A stretch of 7,131 nucleotides of DNA from Candidatus Parcubacteria bacterium (GTDB lineage: Bacteria > Patescibacteriota > Minisyncoccia > Phycocordibacterales > Zambryskibacteraceae). Below are positions 1 through 5,578 of this stretch, in pieces. Location of the stretch: positions 1 through 7,131 of the forward strand of contig JAIFWR010000020.1 in assembly GCA_019661805.1 (NCBI GenBank), read 5' to 3'. The stretch's first letter is position 1; each line of letters starts with the position of its first letter. Both the position numbers and the translations under genes were made by a program. Below the pieces are notes generated by a model. That model was not told the DNA's origin. It did not search any database and saw nothing but the letters and a program-made list of their open reading frames with translations.

Positions 1-188
1 TCTTCCTCGAGAAGGAGGCGGAGAAGACGCTCAACATGGCGGCCGAGCGGCTCGGCTTCTCCCCGCGCGTGTACCACCGCATGATCAAGGTCGCCCGGAC
101 GATCGCCGACCTCGAAGGCGCGGACAAAATCACCACCAAGCACATCCTCGAAGCGGTGGAATACCGGCCGAAGAAGTTTGATGTATAG
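1..188 (+). CDS. comM: ComM/YifB-family Mg-chelatase-like AAA+ ATPase, C-terminal end (partial)
   Basis: Only the last 61 codons are present, in frame from base 3 to the TAG at 186-188. They match the C-terminal Mg-chelatase-associated domain of the YifB/ComM family: an amphipathic helix rich in Glu/Lys, then GFSPRVYHRMIKVARTIADL, then an ITTKHILEAVEYR segment, which is the classic family ending. The ATPase core (Walker A/B, about 500 residues in the full protein) lies outside the window. In characterised bacteria ComM is a hexameric helicase that promotes branch migration of incoming DNA during natural transformation; that role is family knowledge and is not shown here. The stop codon sits at the edge of the AT-rich methyltransferase gene and overlaps a TATAGT hexamer that may serve the next gene. 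The C-terminus looks intact, so the island to its right did not truncate this gene. Confidence 0.85.
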   Translation, partial: FLEKEAEKTLNMAAERLGFSPRVYHRMIKVARTIADLEGADKITTKHILEAVEYRPKKFDV

Positions 189-189
189 T
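184..189 (+). promoter_or_regulatory. Possible -10 element of the methyltransferase gene
   Basis: The hexamer TATAGT overlaps the comM stop codon and ends 6 nt before the ATG at 196. If used as a -10 box, transcription would start at about the A of that ATG, giving a leaderless mRNA. There is no clear -35 hexamer. It is supported mainly by the same arrangement before four other genes in the window. Confidence 0.35.
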
Positions 190-927
190 GAGCCCATGAA
201 CTGGCGTCAATTACCAATCGATCAGAAAAATTTAGAAAAATCGTATACTGAAAAGTACGGTTTGGGTTCTAAATACCAAACAGAACAAGAAAGAGTTTAC
301 TTAAGTCCGGAAATATATCCAGACTTAAAAACCGCAATATCTTGGCTTACTCTGACTCAAGGAGATACTGTCCTAGACATTGGAGTAAACAATGGATATG
401 AGTTAGAGCTTTTTCAGAATATCTCCGAACAAAAATGGTTAGATAGTATATCGGTAATTGGTTTTGATATCATCGAAGAAGTACTACAAAAAGCATGGTC
501 TCGGTTTGAAAATAAGAGTAATTATATGTTTGTGAAAGGAAACATTCTTGATTTTAAAGGAAAAGATATTTCCAACGATACAGAATTTAAGATTTTGGAT
601 AATTCAATTGATATAATTATTGCTTTGACTTCGCTCCAATCAACCTCGATCATTGAAAATTTCGAAATATTTATAGAAAATCTCATGATTAAGCTGAAAG
701 ACTCAGCCCAAATTCTGGTAGGAACTCCCAACTTTCACTTAGATGCAAATAACAACATTGGTGGAGGTTTATTTGATGCCAACGAACAAAAAGTTGATGT
801 TAAAGCAGCAAGAAACTTTTCAGACAAACTAACTGCGATTCTTATTTCAAAAGGATTTCAACACAAACAATTCGGAGAAACGATAATTTTTGATTATTTT
901 AGGAGAGAAAACTAAAACGGATTCTTT
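189..927. other. AT-rich island of foreign composition
   Basis: Base composition changes abruptly from GC-rich (comM end) to AT-rich at about 189-200, and back to GC-rich at about 925-931. Two 60-base lines counted inside (601-660 and 661-720) hold 18 and 19 G+C, about 30-32%; a line in uvrD (3661-3720) has 41. The island contains a single gene and nothing resembling an integrase, transposase, terminal inverted repeat or clear target-site duplication. Its right edge cuts into the peptidase gene. Recent horizontal acquisition fits best; a chimeric assembly joint is the main alternative. Confidence 0.6.
196..915 (+). CDS. Class I SAM-dependent methyltransferase, substrate unknown, AT-rich and probably acquired
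   Basis: The 239-residue product has a Rossmann-type methyltransferase core. Motif I is VLDIGVNNGYEL (residues 59-70; the usual form is DxGxGxG). An acidic motif II is GFDI (D91), which should bind the ribose of SAM. A motif III-like NILDF follows, then a SIDIIIALTSLQ strand where substrate-specific residues normally lie. No NPPY or DPPY motif is seen, so a DNA/RNA N6-adenine or N4-cytosine methylase is unlikely; small-molecule or protein methylation is possible but undetermined. I chose the ATG at 196 because a TATAGT lies 6 nt upstream, as at other genes here; an in-frame ATG at 181 overlapping the comM stop is the alternative. No Shine-Dalgarno is visible for either. Codons favour A/T third positions, unlike all neighbours. 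It converges on the broken peptidase gene and ends about 13 nt from it. Confidence 0.75.
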   Translation: MNWRQLPIDQKNLEKSYTEKYGLGSKYQTEQERVYLSPEIYPDLKTAISWLTLTQGDTVLDIGVNNGYELELFQNISEQKWLDSISVIGFDIIEEVLQKAWSRFENKSNYMFVKGNILDFKGKDISNDTEFKILDNSIDIIIALTSLQSTSIIENFEIFIENLMIKLKDSAQILVGTPNFHLDANNNIGGGLFDANEQKVDVKAARNFSDKLTAILISKGFQHKQFGETIIFDYFRREN

Positions 928-1945
928 GCTCATGCCGATGCGGCCGATCATCTCGCCCTGGCTGACCTCGGCTCCGACGGCGACATAATTGTCGCTCATG
1001 TGCGCGTAGACTGTCTGCGTACCGTTGTTGTGCGCAACCACGACGTAAGTGCCGTAGCCGCCGTTGTAGCCGCCGGTCCTCGAGAGGATGACGGTGCCGT
1101 TTGCCGCTGCCATGACCGGCGTGCCGACGGGGGAGGCGAGGTCGACCGCATTGTGGCCGTGGATGCCCTGGCTCTTGGAACCGCCGACGATGGGACGGAT
1201 GAAGTAGCCGACCGCCTCCTTCAAGCCGCTTGCGATCTTGGTCGCGGCGGAGGGAGCGGAAGAGCCCGACGTCATTTCGCCGTCGGGGATGATGATCTCG
1301 TCGCCCACCTTGAGCTTGGCGTCGGCCGCAAAGCCGTTATACGCGATGATGTCGCCCTGGCTCGCGCCGTACTTCTTCGCGATCGAGGCGAGGGTGTCGC
1401 CCGACTTTACCGTGTGGCGCACGCCCGAGATCGGGAGAATGGCGAGCTCCTGGCCGACCTTGAGGACAGAGCCCGAGAGGTTGTTGGCCCAGCGGATGGT
1501 GTTCGCGGAGACGCCGAAGGTCTGGGCGATTTCCCCTATGGTGTCGCCCTCGCGCACGACGTAGGTGCTGATCTCTCCCGTGCCGGAGACGCCCTTCTCG
1601 ACGAAGGCGCTCGCGTCCTCGCTCTTGGCCGAGAGCGTCATGCCTCGCGTCCTCGCTCTTGGCCGAGAGCGTCATGCCATCAACCATGGCCACGATCGGG
1701 CCGCCGATGGAGGCCGGATTGATGTTGAGGTAGCCCTCGAGGAGGTGCATGGTCTGGGAGTTCTGGACGCCCTTCGTCTCGGGCGCGCGGAGAAGGAGCG
1801 CCCCACCCTTGGCCGAGGCCAGGAGAGGGAGGGAACCGAGGCTCAATCCGAGGAGGATGAGGGGGAGATAGTGCGAGCCTCTGGGCTTGGGAGTGGGGAA
1901 CCTGATATAGGTGTGGCTAAACTGATCAATGCCTGCTTGAGACAC
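928..1945 (-). pseudogene. Secreted LysM-LysM-M23 peptidase, frameshifted and 3'-truncated
   Basis: Read on the minus strand from a GTG at 1945, this is a cell-wall-directed M23 (LytM/MepM-like) metallopeptidase in two frames. The first frame gives a basic N-terminus, a hydrophobic segment (YLPLILLGLSLGSLPLLA) acting as signal or anchor, and an NSQTMHLLEG stretch. After the 34-bp duplication at 1610-1677 the protein continues in another frame: LysM 1 (about 1430-1567, YVVREGDTIGEIAQTFGV), LysM 2 (about 1282-1424, HTVKSGDTLASIAKKYGA), a linker, then the M23 domain from about 1205. The first zinc ligands are present in HNAVD (1141-1155), as is the YAHMS strand (994-1008). The protein then runs GEMIGRIGMS and changes to unrelated AT-rich sequence at about 928, where family members have a GxSTGxHLHFE segment. 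The HxH, which supplies one zinc ligand and one catalytic His, is therefore missing, and the frame ends at 847 inside the methyltransferase antisense. No enzyme activity is expected. The start is uncertain: no SD is seen, and the frame stays open upstream to about 1982. Confidence 0.8.
1610..1677. repeat. Perfect 34-bp tandem duplication (two copies) inside the peptidase gene
   Basis: Bases 1610-1643 and 1644-1677 are identical, and the match runs one base further. Because 34 is not a multiple of 3, the second copy shifts the frame: in the minus-strand protein, the residues MTLSAKSEDA occur once in each frame. Deleting one copy joins ...VDGMTLSAKSEDASAF... into one continuous reading frame, so the single-copy state is ancestral. 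Each copy contains a near-palindrome (1621-1636 and 1655-1670, GCTCTTGGCCGAGAGC, one mismatched pair). Such a hairpin could favour slippage in replication or confuse an assembler. Confidence 0.9.
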
Positions 1946-1950
1946 GGAAA

Positions 1951-1972
1951 TGGCTCTGTTGAGCCACTTTTT
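1951..1972 (+). terminator. Small hairpin plus T-run, possible weak terminator or leader hairpin
   Basis: TGGCTC (1951-1956) and GAGCCA (1961-1966) form a 6-bp stem with a TGTT loop, followed after one C by five Ts (1968-1972). On the plus strand this resembles a short intrinsic terminator, which could stop antisense transcription entering the intergenic region. On the minus strand the same hairpin would lie just before the peptidase start and could instead be a leader structure. The stem is short, so confidence is low. Confidence 0.25.
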
Positions 1973-1998
1973 GGCAAGCTTTCAGTAGGTACTTACTA

Positions 1999-2004
1999 AG
2001 TATA
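1999..2004 (-). promoter_or_regulatory. Possible -10 element for the minus-strand peptidase gene
   Basis: Read on the minus strand the sequence is TATACT, preceded by a G-run. It would start transcription near 1992, about 47 nt before the GTG at 1945. No matching -35 is seen. The rest of the 113-bp divergent region (1946-2058) holds only the small hairpin, a short GCCA/TGGC inverted repeat (2023-2032) and the uvrD promoter. Confidence 0.25.
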
Positions 2005-2042
2005 CCCCCATCAAAACCCTCCGCCAGTTGGCAATCCCCATA

Positions 2043-2051
2043 TGATATAGT
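2043..2051 (+). promoter_or_regulatory. Extended -10 promoter of the uvrD-type helicase gene
   Basis: TGATATAGT is a TGn extended -10 element whose hexamer (2046-2051) ends 7 nt before the ATG at 2059. The predicted transcription start is about one base upstream of the ATG, so the mRNA would be essentially leaderless. No -35 hexamer is evident at 16-18 bp spacing. It lies in the divergent intergenic region, which supports it as a true promoter. Confidence 0.55.
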
Positions 2052-2058
2052 GTGGCAC

Positions 2059-4011
2059 ATGCTCTCAAATCTGAACGCCGAGCAGACTAAAGCCGTCCAC
2101 ACGACCGAAGGACCCCTCCTTATCCTCGCGGGCGCGGGTGCCGGCAAGACGAAGACGATCGTCGAGCGGATAAGGGAGCTCGTGAAGAGGGGTATCGCGC
2201 CCTCCTCGATCCTCGCGATCACCTTTACCAACAAAGCGGCCCGCGAGATGAGGGAGAGGGTCGAGAAAGCGCTCGCCGAGGACCCCTCGCTCAACTTCCC
2301 GGTCGCTTCCTTTGAGCGGCCCTTCGTCTCGACCTTCCACTCCCTCGGGGTGCACATTTTGCGCCAATTCTCCCAGGCGGCCGGGCTTCCGAAGCGCTTT
2401 GCCATCTTCGACCGGGACGACAGCAAGAAGGCGGTCAAGGAGGCCTTGGCAACGCGGAACCTCGACCCCAAGGCACACGAGGCGGGCAAGATCCTTAGTA
2501 TCATCTCGCGAGAGAAGGGGCGAGGTACGAGCGTAGACGAGTACCTCGCAAACTCCGACGCACGCGGCTACGCCGCCGAGATCATGGCGGAAGTGTGGCC
2601 CGAGTACGAGCGGATCTTGAAGCGAGACCAGGCACTCGACTTCGACGACCTCTTGCTGAAGACCTTGAGATTACTCCGCGAGAATGCCGAAGTGCGCGAC
2701 TATTACCGGAAGATGTGGCGCTACATCCACATCGACGAGTACCAGGACACCAACCGCGTGCAGTACGAAATTTCAAAACTTTTGGTCGGGTCGGCGCACA
2801 ACGTCTGCGCGGTGGGCGACATCGACCAGAACATCTACTCCTGGCGCGGCGCCGAGCTCAAGAACATCCTCGCTTTCGAGAAGGATTACCCCGAAGCCGA
2901 AGTGATCACGCTCGAGGAGAACTATCGCTCGACGAAGACGATCCTCTCCGCCGCAAACGCGATTATCGAGAAGAACAAGGTCAGGCGGCCGAAGAATTTG
3001 TTCACCGCGAATGGCCACGGCGAAAAGATTTTCGTCAAAGGGACGCTCGACGAAGCGGGGGAAGCCGAGTTTATCGCGACCAAGGCAGAGGAACTGATCA
3101 AGAAGGGTACCGGTCCGGACGAAATTGCCGTCCTCTATCGCGCCAACTTCCAGTCGCGCGTGCTCGAAGAGGCGTTCATGCAGAAGGGCGTGCCGTATCA
3201 GATACTCGGCCTGCGCTTCTTCGAGCGGAAGGAGGTAAAGGACCTCATTTCTTACATCCGCGCCGCGCGGAATCCGGAGAGCCTGGCGGATTTGAAGCGC
3301 ATCATCAACACGCCCGCGCGCGGCGTCGGCAAGGCCTCGATTGCCAAAATATTCTCGAACGACCTCTCCCTCCCGCCGGCCATGAGGGCGAAAATAGACA
3401 GGTTTTACGCCCTTCTTGAGGAAATGAGGATAGTTTCGGAGGAGAAGAAGCTTTCCGAAACGGTGGCCTTCGCGATCAAGCACTCCGGACTCGAGCAGGA
3501 GTGGAAGGAGGGCGGGGAAGACGGCGCCGCGCGGCTCGAGAACGCCTATGAGCTCGTCGCCTTCGCCAGCCGTTATGACTCGATGGAACCAGAAGCAGCT
3601 GTCGAAGCCTTCCTCACCGACGCGGCGCTCCAGAGCGACCAGGACGAGCTGCGCGAAGAGGAGCCGGCCGTGCGGCTCATGACGGTGCACGCGGCGAAGG
3701 GGCTCGAATTCGACATCGTCTTTATCGCCGGACTCGAGGAGGGCCTCTTCCCGCACGAAAAAATGAATGAGGATCGGATGACGCCGGAAGAGGCCGAGGA
3801 GGAGCGGCGCCTCTTCTACGTCGCGCTCACCCGGGCGCGGAAAATCGTTTTCCTCTCCTACGCGCAGCTCCGCACCGTCTTCGGCAGGCAAGAGGTGAAC
3901 ATGCCGTCGCAATTTATCATCGATATCCCGGCCGAGCTCATCGACGAGGATAACTGGAATGACGTCGGCGTGGCGCCGGGCCGGAAACCGCTCCTTGATA
4001 TAGACTTCTGA
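2059..4011 (+). CDS. uvrD: UvrD/PcrA-type superfamily 1A 3'-5' DNA helicase
   Basis: This 650-residue ATP-dependent helicase carries every SF1A motif in order: Q motif LNAEQTKAV (5-13), Walker A GAGAGKT (25-31), motif Ia AITFTNKAAREM, the FVSTFHSLG segment, motif II IDEYQD (225-230), motif III VGDIDQNIYSWRGAE (252-266), motif IV LEENYRST (285-292), motif V MTVHAAKGLEF (541-551) and motif VI LFYVALTRAR (585-594). Proteins of this family unwind DNA in nucleotide-excision and mismatch repair and remove RecA or blocked polymerase. It is somewhat shorter than E. coli UvrD or PcrA (about 720), mainly at the C-terminus, which ends 56 residues after motif VI. Motif III has Ile-Asp-Gln-Asn where many members have Asp/Pro-Asp-Gln-Ser. 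I chose ATG 2059 over the in-frame GTG at 2050, because the GTG lies inside the -10 box. The stop is 1 nt before rsmA. UvrD versus PcrA versus Rep cannot be settled from sequence alone. Confidence 0.93.
   Translation: MLSNLNAEQTKAVHTTEGPLLILAGAGAGKTKTIVERIRELVKRGIAPSSILAITFTNKAAREMRERVEKALAEDPSLNFPVASFERPFVSTFHSLGVHILRQFSQAAGLPKRFAIFDRDDSKKAVKEALATRNLDPKAHEAGKILSIISREKGRGTSVDEYLANSDARGYAAEIMAEVWPEYERILKRDQALDFDDLLLKTLRLLRENAEVRDYYRKMWRYIHIDEYQDTNRVQYEISKLLVGSAHNVCAVGDIDQNIYSWRGAELKNILAFEKDYPEAEVITLEENYRSTKTILSAANAIIEKNKVRRPKNLFTANGHGEKIFVKGTLDEAGEAEFIATKAEELIKKGTGPDEIAVLYRANFQSRVLEEAFMQKGVPYQILGLRFFERKEVKDLISYIRAARNPESLADLKRIINTPARGVGKASIAKIFSNDLSLPPAMRAKIDRFYALLEEMRIVSEEKKLSETVAFAIKHSGLEQEWKEGGEDGAARLENAYELVAFASRYDSMEPEAAVEAFLTDAALQSDQDELREEEPAVRLMTVHAAKGLEFDIVFIAGLEEGLFPHEKMNEDRMTPEEAEEERRLFYVALTRARKIVFLSYAQLRTVFGRQEVNMPSQFIIDIPAELIDEDNWNDVGVAPGRKPLLDIDF
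3996..4004 (+). promoter_or_regulatory. Weak extended -10-like element before rsmA
   Basis: TGATATAGA lies within the last codons of the helicase gene; its hexamer (3999-4004) ends 8 nt before the rsmA ATG. It repeats the TGATATA core seen before the helicase gene and the 4809 gene, but has A in place of the conserved final T. It may be a weak internal promoter giving a 2-nt leader, or it may be coincidental coding sequence (LLDIDF). Translational coupling to the helicase gene is an alternative route for rsmA expression. Confidence 0.35.
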
Positions 4012-4012
4012 C

Positions 4013-4798
4013 ATGGTTTTCGCGAAAAAATCCTTGGGGCAACACTTCCTCCGGAGCACACGCGCGCTCGACGCGATCATCGAGGCAGGCGACGTGCGGG
4101 AGAATGACGCCGTGCTCGAGATCGGGCCGGGCGAGGGCGTATTGACGAAAAAGCTTCTCGCGGCCGGCGCCTCGGTCCTCGCGATAGAGAAGGATGACGA
4201 ACTTTTCAACCTGCTTGGCGAAAAGTTCGGAGGCGAGATCAGGAGGGGAAAGCTCGTTCTCGAACACGGCGACGTACTCGACTTTAACCCCGCCAAGCCG
4301 ATCGCGAAGAGCTACAAGCTGATCGCCAACATTCCGTACAACATCACCGGTGCCATTTTAGAAAAGTTTTTGTCTGCCGAGCACCAGCCTTCGGCCATGG
4401 TCCTCCTTGTCCAGGACGAAGTGGCGAGGCGGATCGTGGCACGAGACGGGAAAGAGAGCATCCTTTCCATATCAGTGAAGGCTTACGGCACCCCCCGCTA
4501 CGTGGAGAAGGTCCTCGCGGGCTCCTTTGCCCCGGCGCCTTCCGTCAATTCCGCCATTATTGCCATCGGAGGCATTTCCAAGGCGTTTTTCAGGGGATTT
4601 TCCGAGGAATTCTTCTTCAGCGTCCTTAAGGCGGGATTTAAGTCGAAGCGGAAGAAGCTTTCCTCCAACCTTTCCGCCCTCTTCGGCAGGGAAAAGGTCG
4701 AAAACGCGTTCCAAAAGCTCGCCCTCAACCCCAATATCCGCGCCGAGGACGTTTCCCTTGAGACCTGGGGGCAAATCGCCGCACTTCTCGTGATATAA
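4013..4798 (+). CDS. rsmA: 16S rRNA (adenine1518/1519-N6)-dimethyltransferase RsmA (KsgA)
   Basis: This 261-residue protein is close to the family's usual length of about 270. It shows the N-terminal KKSLGQHFL signature (5-13), motif I VLEIGPGEG (34-42), an acidic SAM-ribose region AIEKDDEL, HGDVLDF, the catalytic motif IV NIPYN (106-110), which stacks and positions the target adenine, and the C-terminal FKSKRKKL (209-216) and IRAEDVSLETWGQIA segments typical of RsmA. The enzyme dimethylates two adjacent adenines in the helix 45 loop of 16S rRNA late in 30S assembly, using four SAM molecules; this is established for the family. All key residues are present. It starts 1 nt after the helicase stop, so the two are probably co-transcribed or translationally coupled. 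No SD precedes the ATG. Its TAA stop is part of the next gene's TATAAT box. Confidence 0.95.
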   Translation: MVFAKKSLGQHFLRSTRALDAIIEAGDVRENDAVLEIGPGEGVLTKKLLAAGASVLAIEKDDELFNLLGEKFGGEIRRGKLVLEHGDVLDFNPAKPIAKSYKLIANIPYNITGAILEKFLSAEHQPSAMVLLVQDEVARRIVARDGKESILSISVKAYGTPRYVEKVLAGSFAPAPSVNSAIIAIGGISKAFFRGFSEEFFFSVLKAGFKSKRKKLSSNLSALFGREKVENAFQKLALNPNIRAEDVSLETWGQIAALLVI

Positions 4799-4799
4799 T
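4791..4799 (+). promoter_or_regulatory. Consensus extended -10 promoter of the 4809 gene
   Basis: TGATATAAT matches the extended -10 consensus perfectly. Its hexamer (4794-4799) ends 9 nt before the ATG at 4809, predicting a leader of about 3 nt. The rsmA stop codon TAA (4796-4798) lies within the box. No -35 hexamer is visible at normal spacing. The following TTGGCA resembles the TGGCA between the -10 and the start of the helicase gene. Confidence 0.6.
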
Positions 4800-4808
4800 T
4801 TTGGCATT

Positions 4809-5567
4809 ATGCGACCGGGAATCATCATGGCGCTCCTCGCCTCTTTGGCTGTGGTCAGCTGGGCAACCTGGTATCGGCTCGTCGGCGCCACTCCGGCGCC
4901 AGGGCTCGTGGCGGTGGCGAATCAGGAAATGCCCCAGGCCTATTACGACGAGCTCGTGTCGAAGTTTGCCGACACGGCAACAAGCACGCCCCCGGCGGGC
5001 GCAGAGCCTTTTACGACGACTGATCTCGTAGGCCGCCAATTGATCATGGATTACATTTCGCTCGCCCAAAACGGCCAGGCGACGGAGGATAACCTTTCCC
5101 TCTTGGCCGACAAGTACGTCGAAAGCATCCCGACGGTCATCTCTGCGGAGCAGCTTTCCGGCTTCGATCTTCATATCGTCCCGAATGACCGAAAAAATTT
5201 CGAAAGCTATAGTGCCGCCCTGGAGGAAGCCTACCGTGCTTACGCGACAAGTCTCATTGCAAATTCCGGCGACGGCGTTATCTCTCCGGACACCGCGGGA
5301 GCCCACCGGTTCTCTAAAATAGCAGAGGTCTACAAAGCTGCGGCTTCGGCACTCAAGAATCTTTCCGTTCCCGCCGAACTCGCGGAAGCGCATCTCGCCC
5401 TCGTTAATATATACCTCCAGGATGCCGCCGCCGCGGAAGCGCTTGCCGGATTCGACACCGATCCGACGAGTTCCTTCGCCGGACTCCTCGCCTACAAAAG
5501 CAATGCTGAGAAAGAGGCCGAGATCCTCTCGGGAATCAAACAGACCCTCACCGGACATGGTATATAA
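4809..5567 (+). CDS. Membrane-anchored protein of unknown function
   Basis: I do not recognise this 252-residue protein. It has a short N-terminus with one Arg, then a hydrophobic stretch at residues 5-21 (IIMALLASLAVVSWATW) that should act as a signal anchor or uncleaved signal. A Pro/Ala/Thr-rich linker follows at about 55-70 (TATSTPPAGAEP). The rest is mostly predicted helix, rich in Ala, Leu and Glu, with no Cys and no catalytic motif that I can see. The likely topology is inside-out with the C-terminal helical domain outside the membrane. The repeated Ala/Leu/Tyr pattern in the second half (AALEEAYRAYATSL, KIAEVYKAAASALKNL, AEAHLALVNIYLQDAAAAEAL) recalls helical-hairpin folds such as TPRs, but no clear repeat is present. 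It starts 10 nt after rsmA and is followed 11 nt later by a secreted surface protein, so an envelope role together with that protein is plausible. It has its own TATAAT box. Confidence 0.8.
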   Translation: MRPGIIMALLASLAVVSWATWYRLVGATPAPGLVAVANQEMPQAYYDELVSKFADTATSTPPAGAEPFTTTDLVGRQLIMDYISLAQNGQATEDNLSLLADKYVESIPTVISAEQLSGFDLHIVPNDRKNFESYSAALEEAYRAYATSLIANSGDGVISPDTAGAHRFSKIAEVYKAAASALKNLSVPAELAEAHLALVNIYLQDAAAAEALAGFDTDPTSSFAGLLAYKSNAEKEAEILSGIKQTLTGHGI

Positions 5568-5568
5568 T
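5558..5568 (+). promoter_or_regulatory. -10 promoter of the large secreted protein gene
   Basis: TGGTATATAAT holds a consensus TATAAT (5563-5568) ending 10 nt before the ATG at 5579, with an upstream TG two bases further away than in a standard extended -10. The upstream gene's stop codon TAA (5565-5567) is inside the box. ATATAATTTT is identical to the sequence before the 4809 gene. The predicted leader is about 4 nt, and no SD is present. Confidence 0.5.
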
Positions 5569-5578
5569 TTTAAGCGAA

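Noticed and set aside
180..935. Insertion sequence or transposon ends around the AT-rich gene
   Set aside because: No terminal inverted repeats or convincing target duplication; the only shared string at the edges is CATG, too short to mean anything.
1610..1677. The two-copy repeat as a CRISPR-like or VNTR array
   Set aside because: There are only two directly adjacent copies with no spacers, and single-copy removal restores a protein frame, so it is a simple duplication.
1000..1722. Plus-strand open frames of 108-240 codons opposite the peptidase
   Set aside because: They are antisense to clear LysM and M23 sequence and have an Arg/Asp/Ala-rich shadow composition.
1902..1915. A TGATATAGGTGTGGC string similar to the uvrD promoter region
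   Set aside because: It is minus-strand coding sequence of the peptidase (HTYIRF); no plus-strand gene follows and the last -10 bases do not fit.
2595..3419. A 274-codon plus-strand frame inside the helicase gene
   Set aside because: Arg-rich out-of-frame shadow of uvrD with no promoter-like box or recognisable motif.
2773..4296. A 507-codon open frame on the minus strand opposite the helicase and rsmA
   Set aside because: It lies opposite two genes with complete motif sets; GC-rich coding DNA often leaves long antisense frames open, and the product is Arg/Leu/Glu-rich with no domain.
4884..4900. GGCGCC inverted repeat with a 5-nt loop
   Set aside because: It lies within the coding region of the 4809 gene (VGATPAPG) without a T-run; most likely chance in GC-rich codons.
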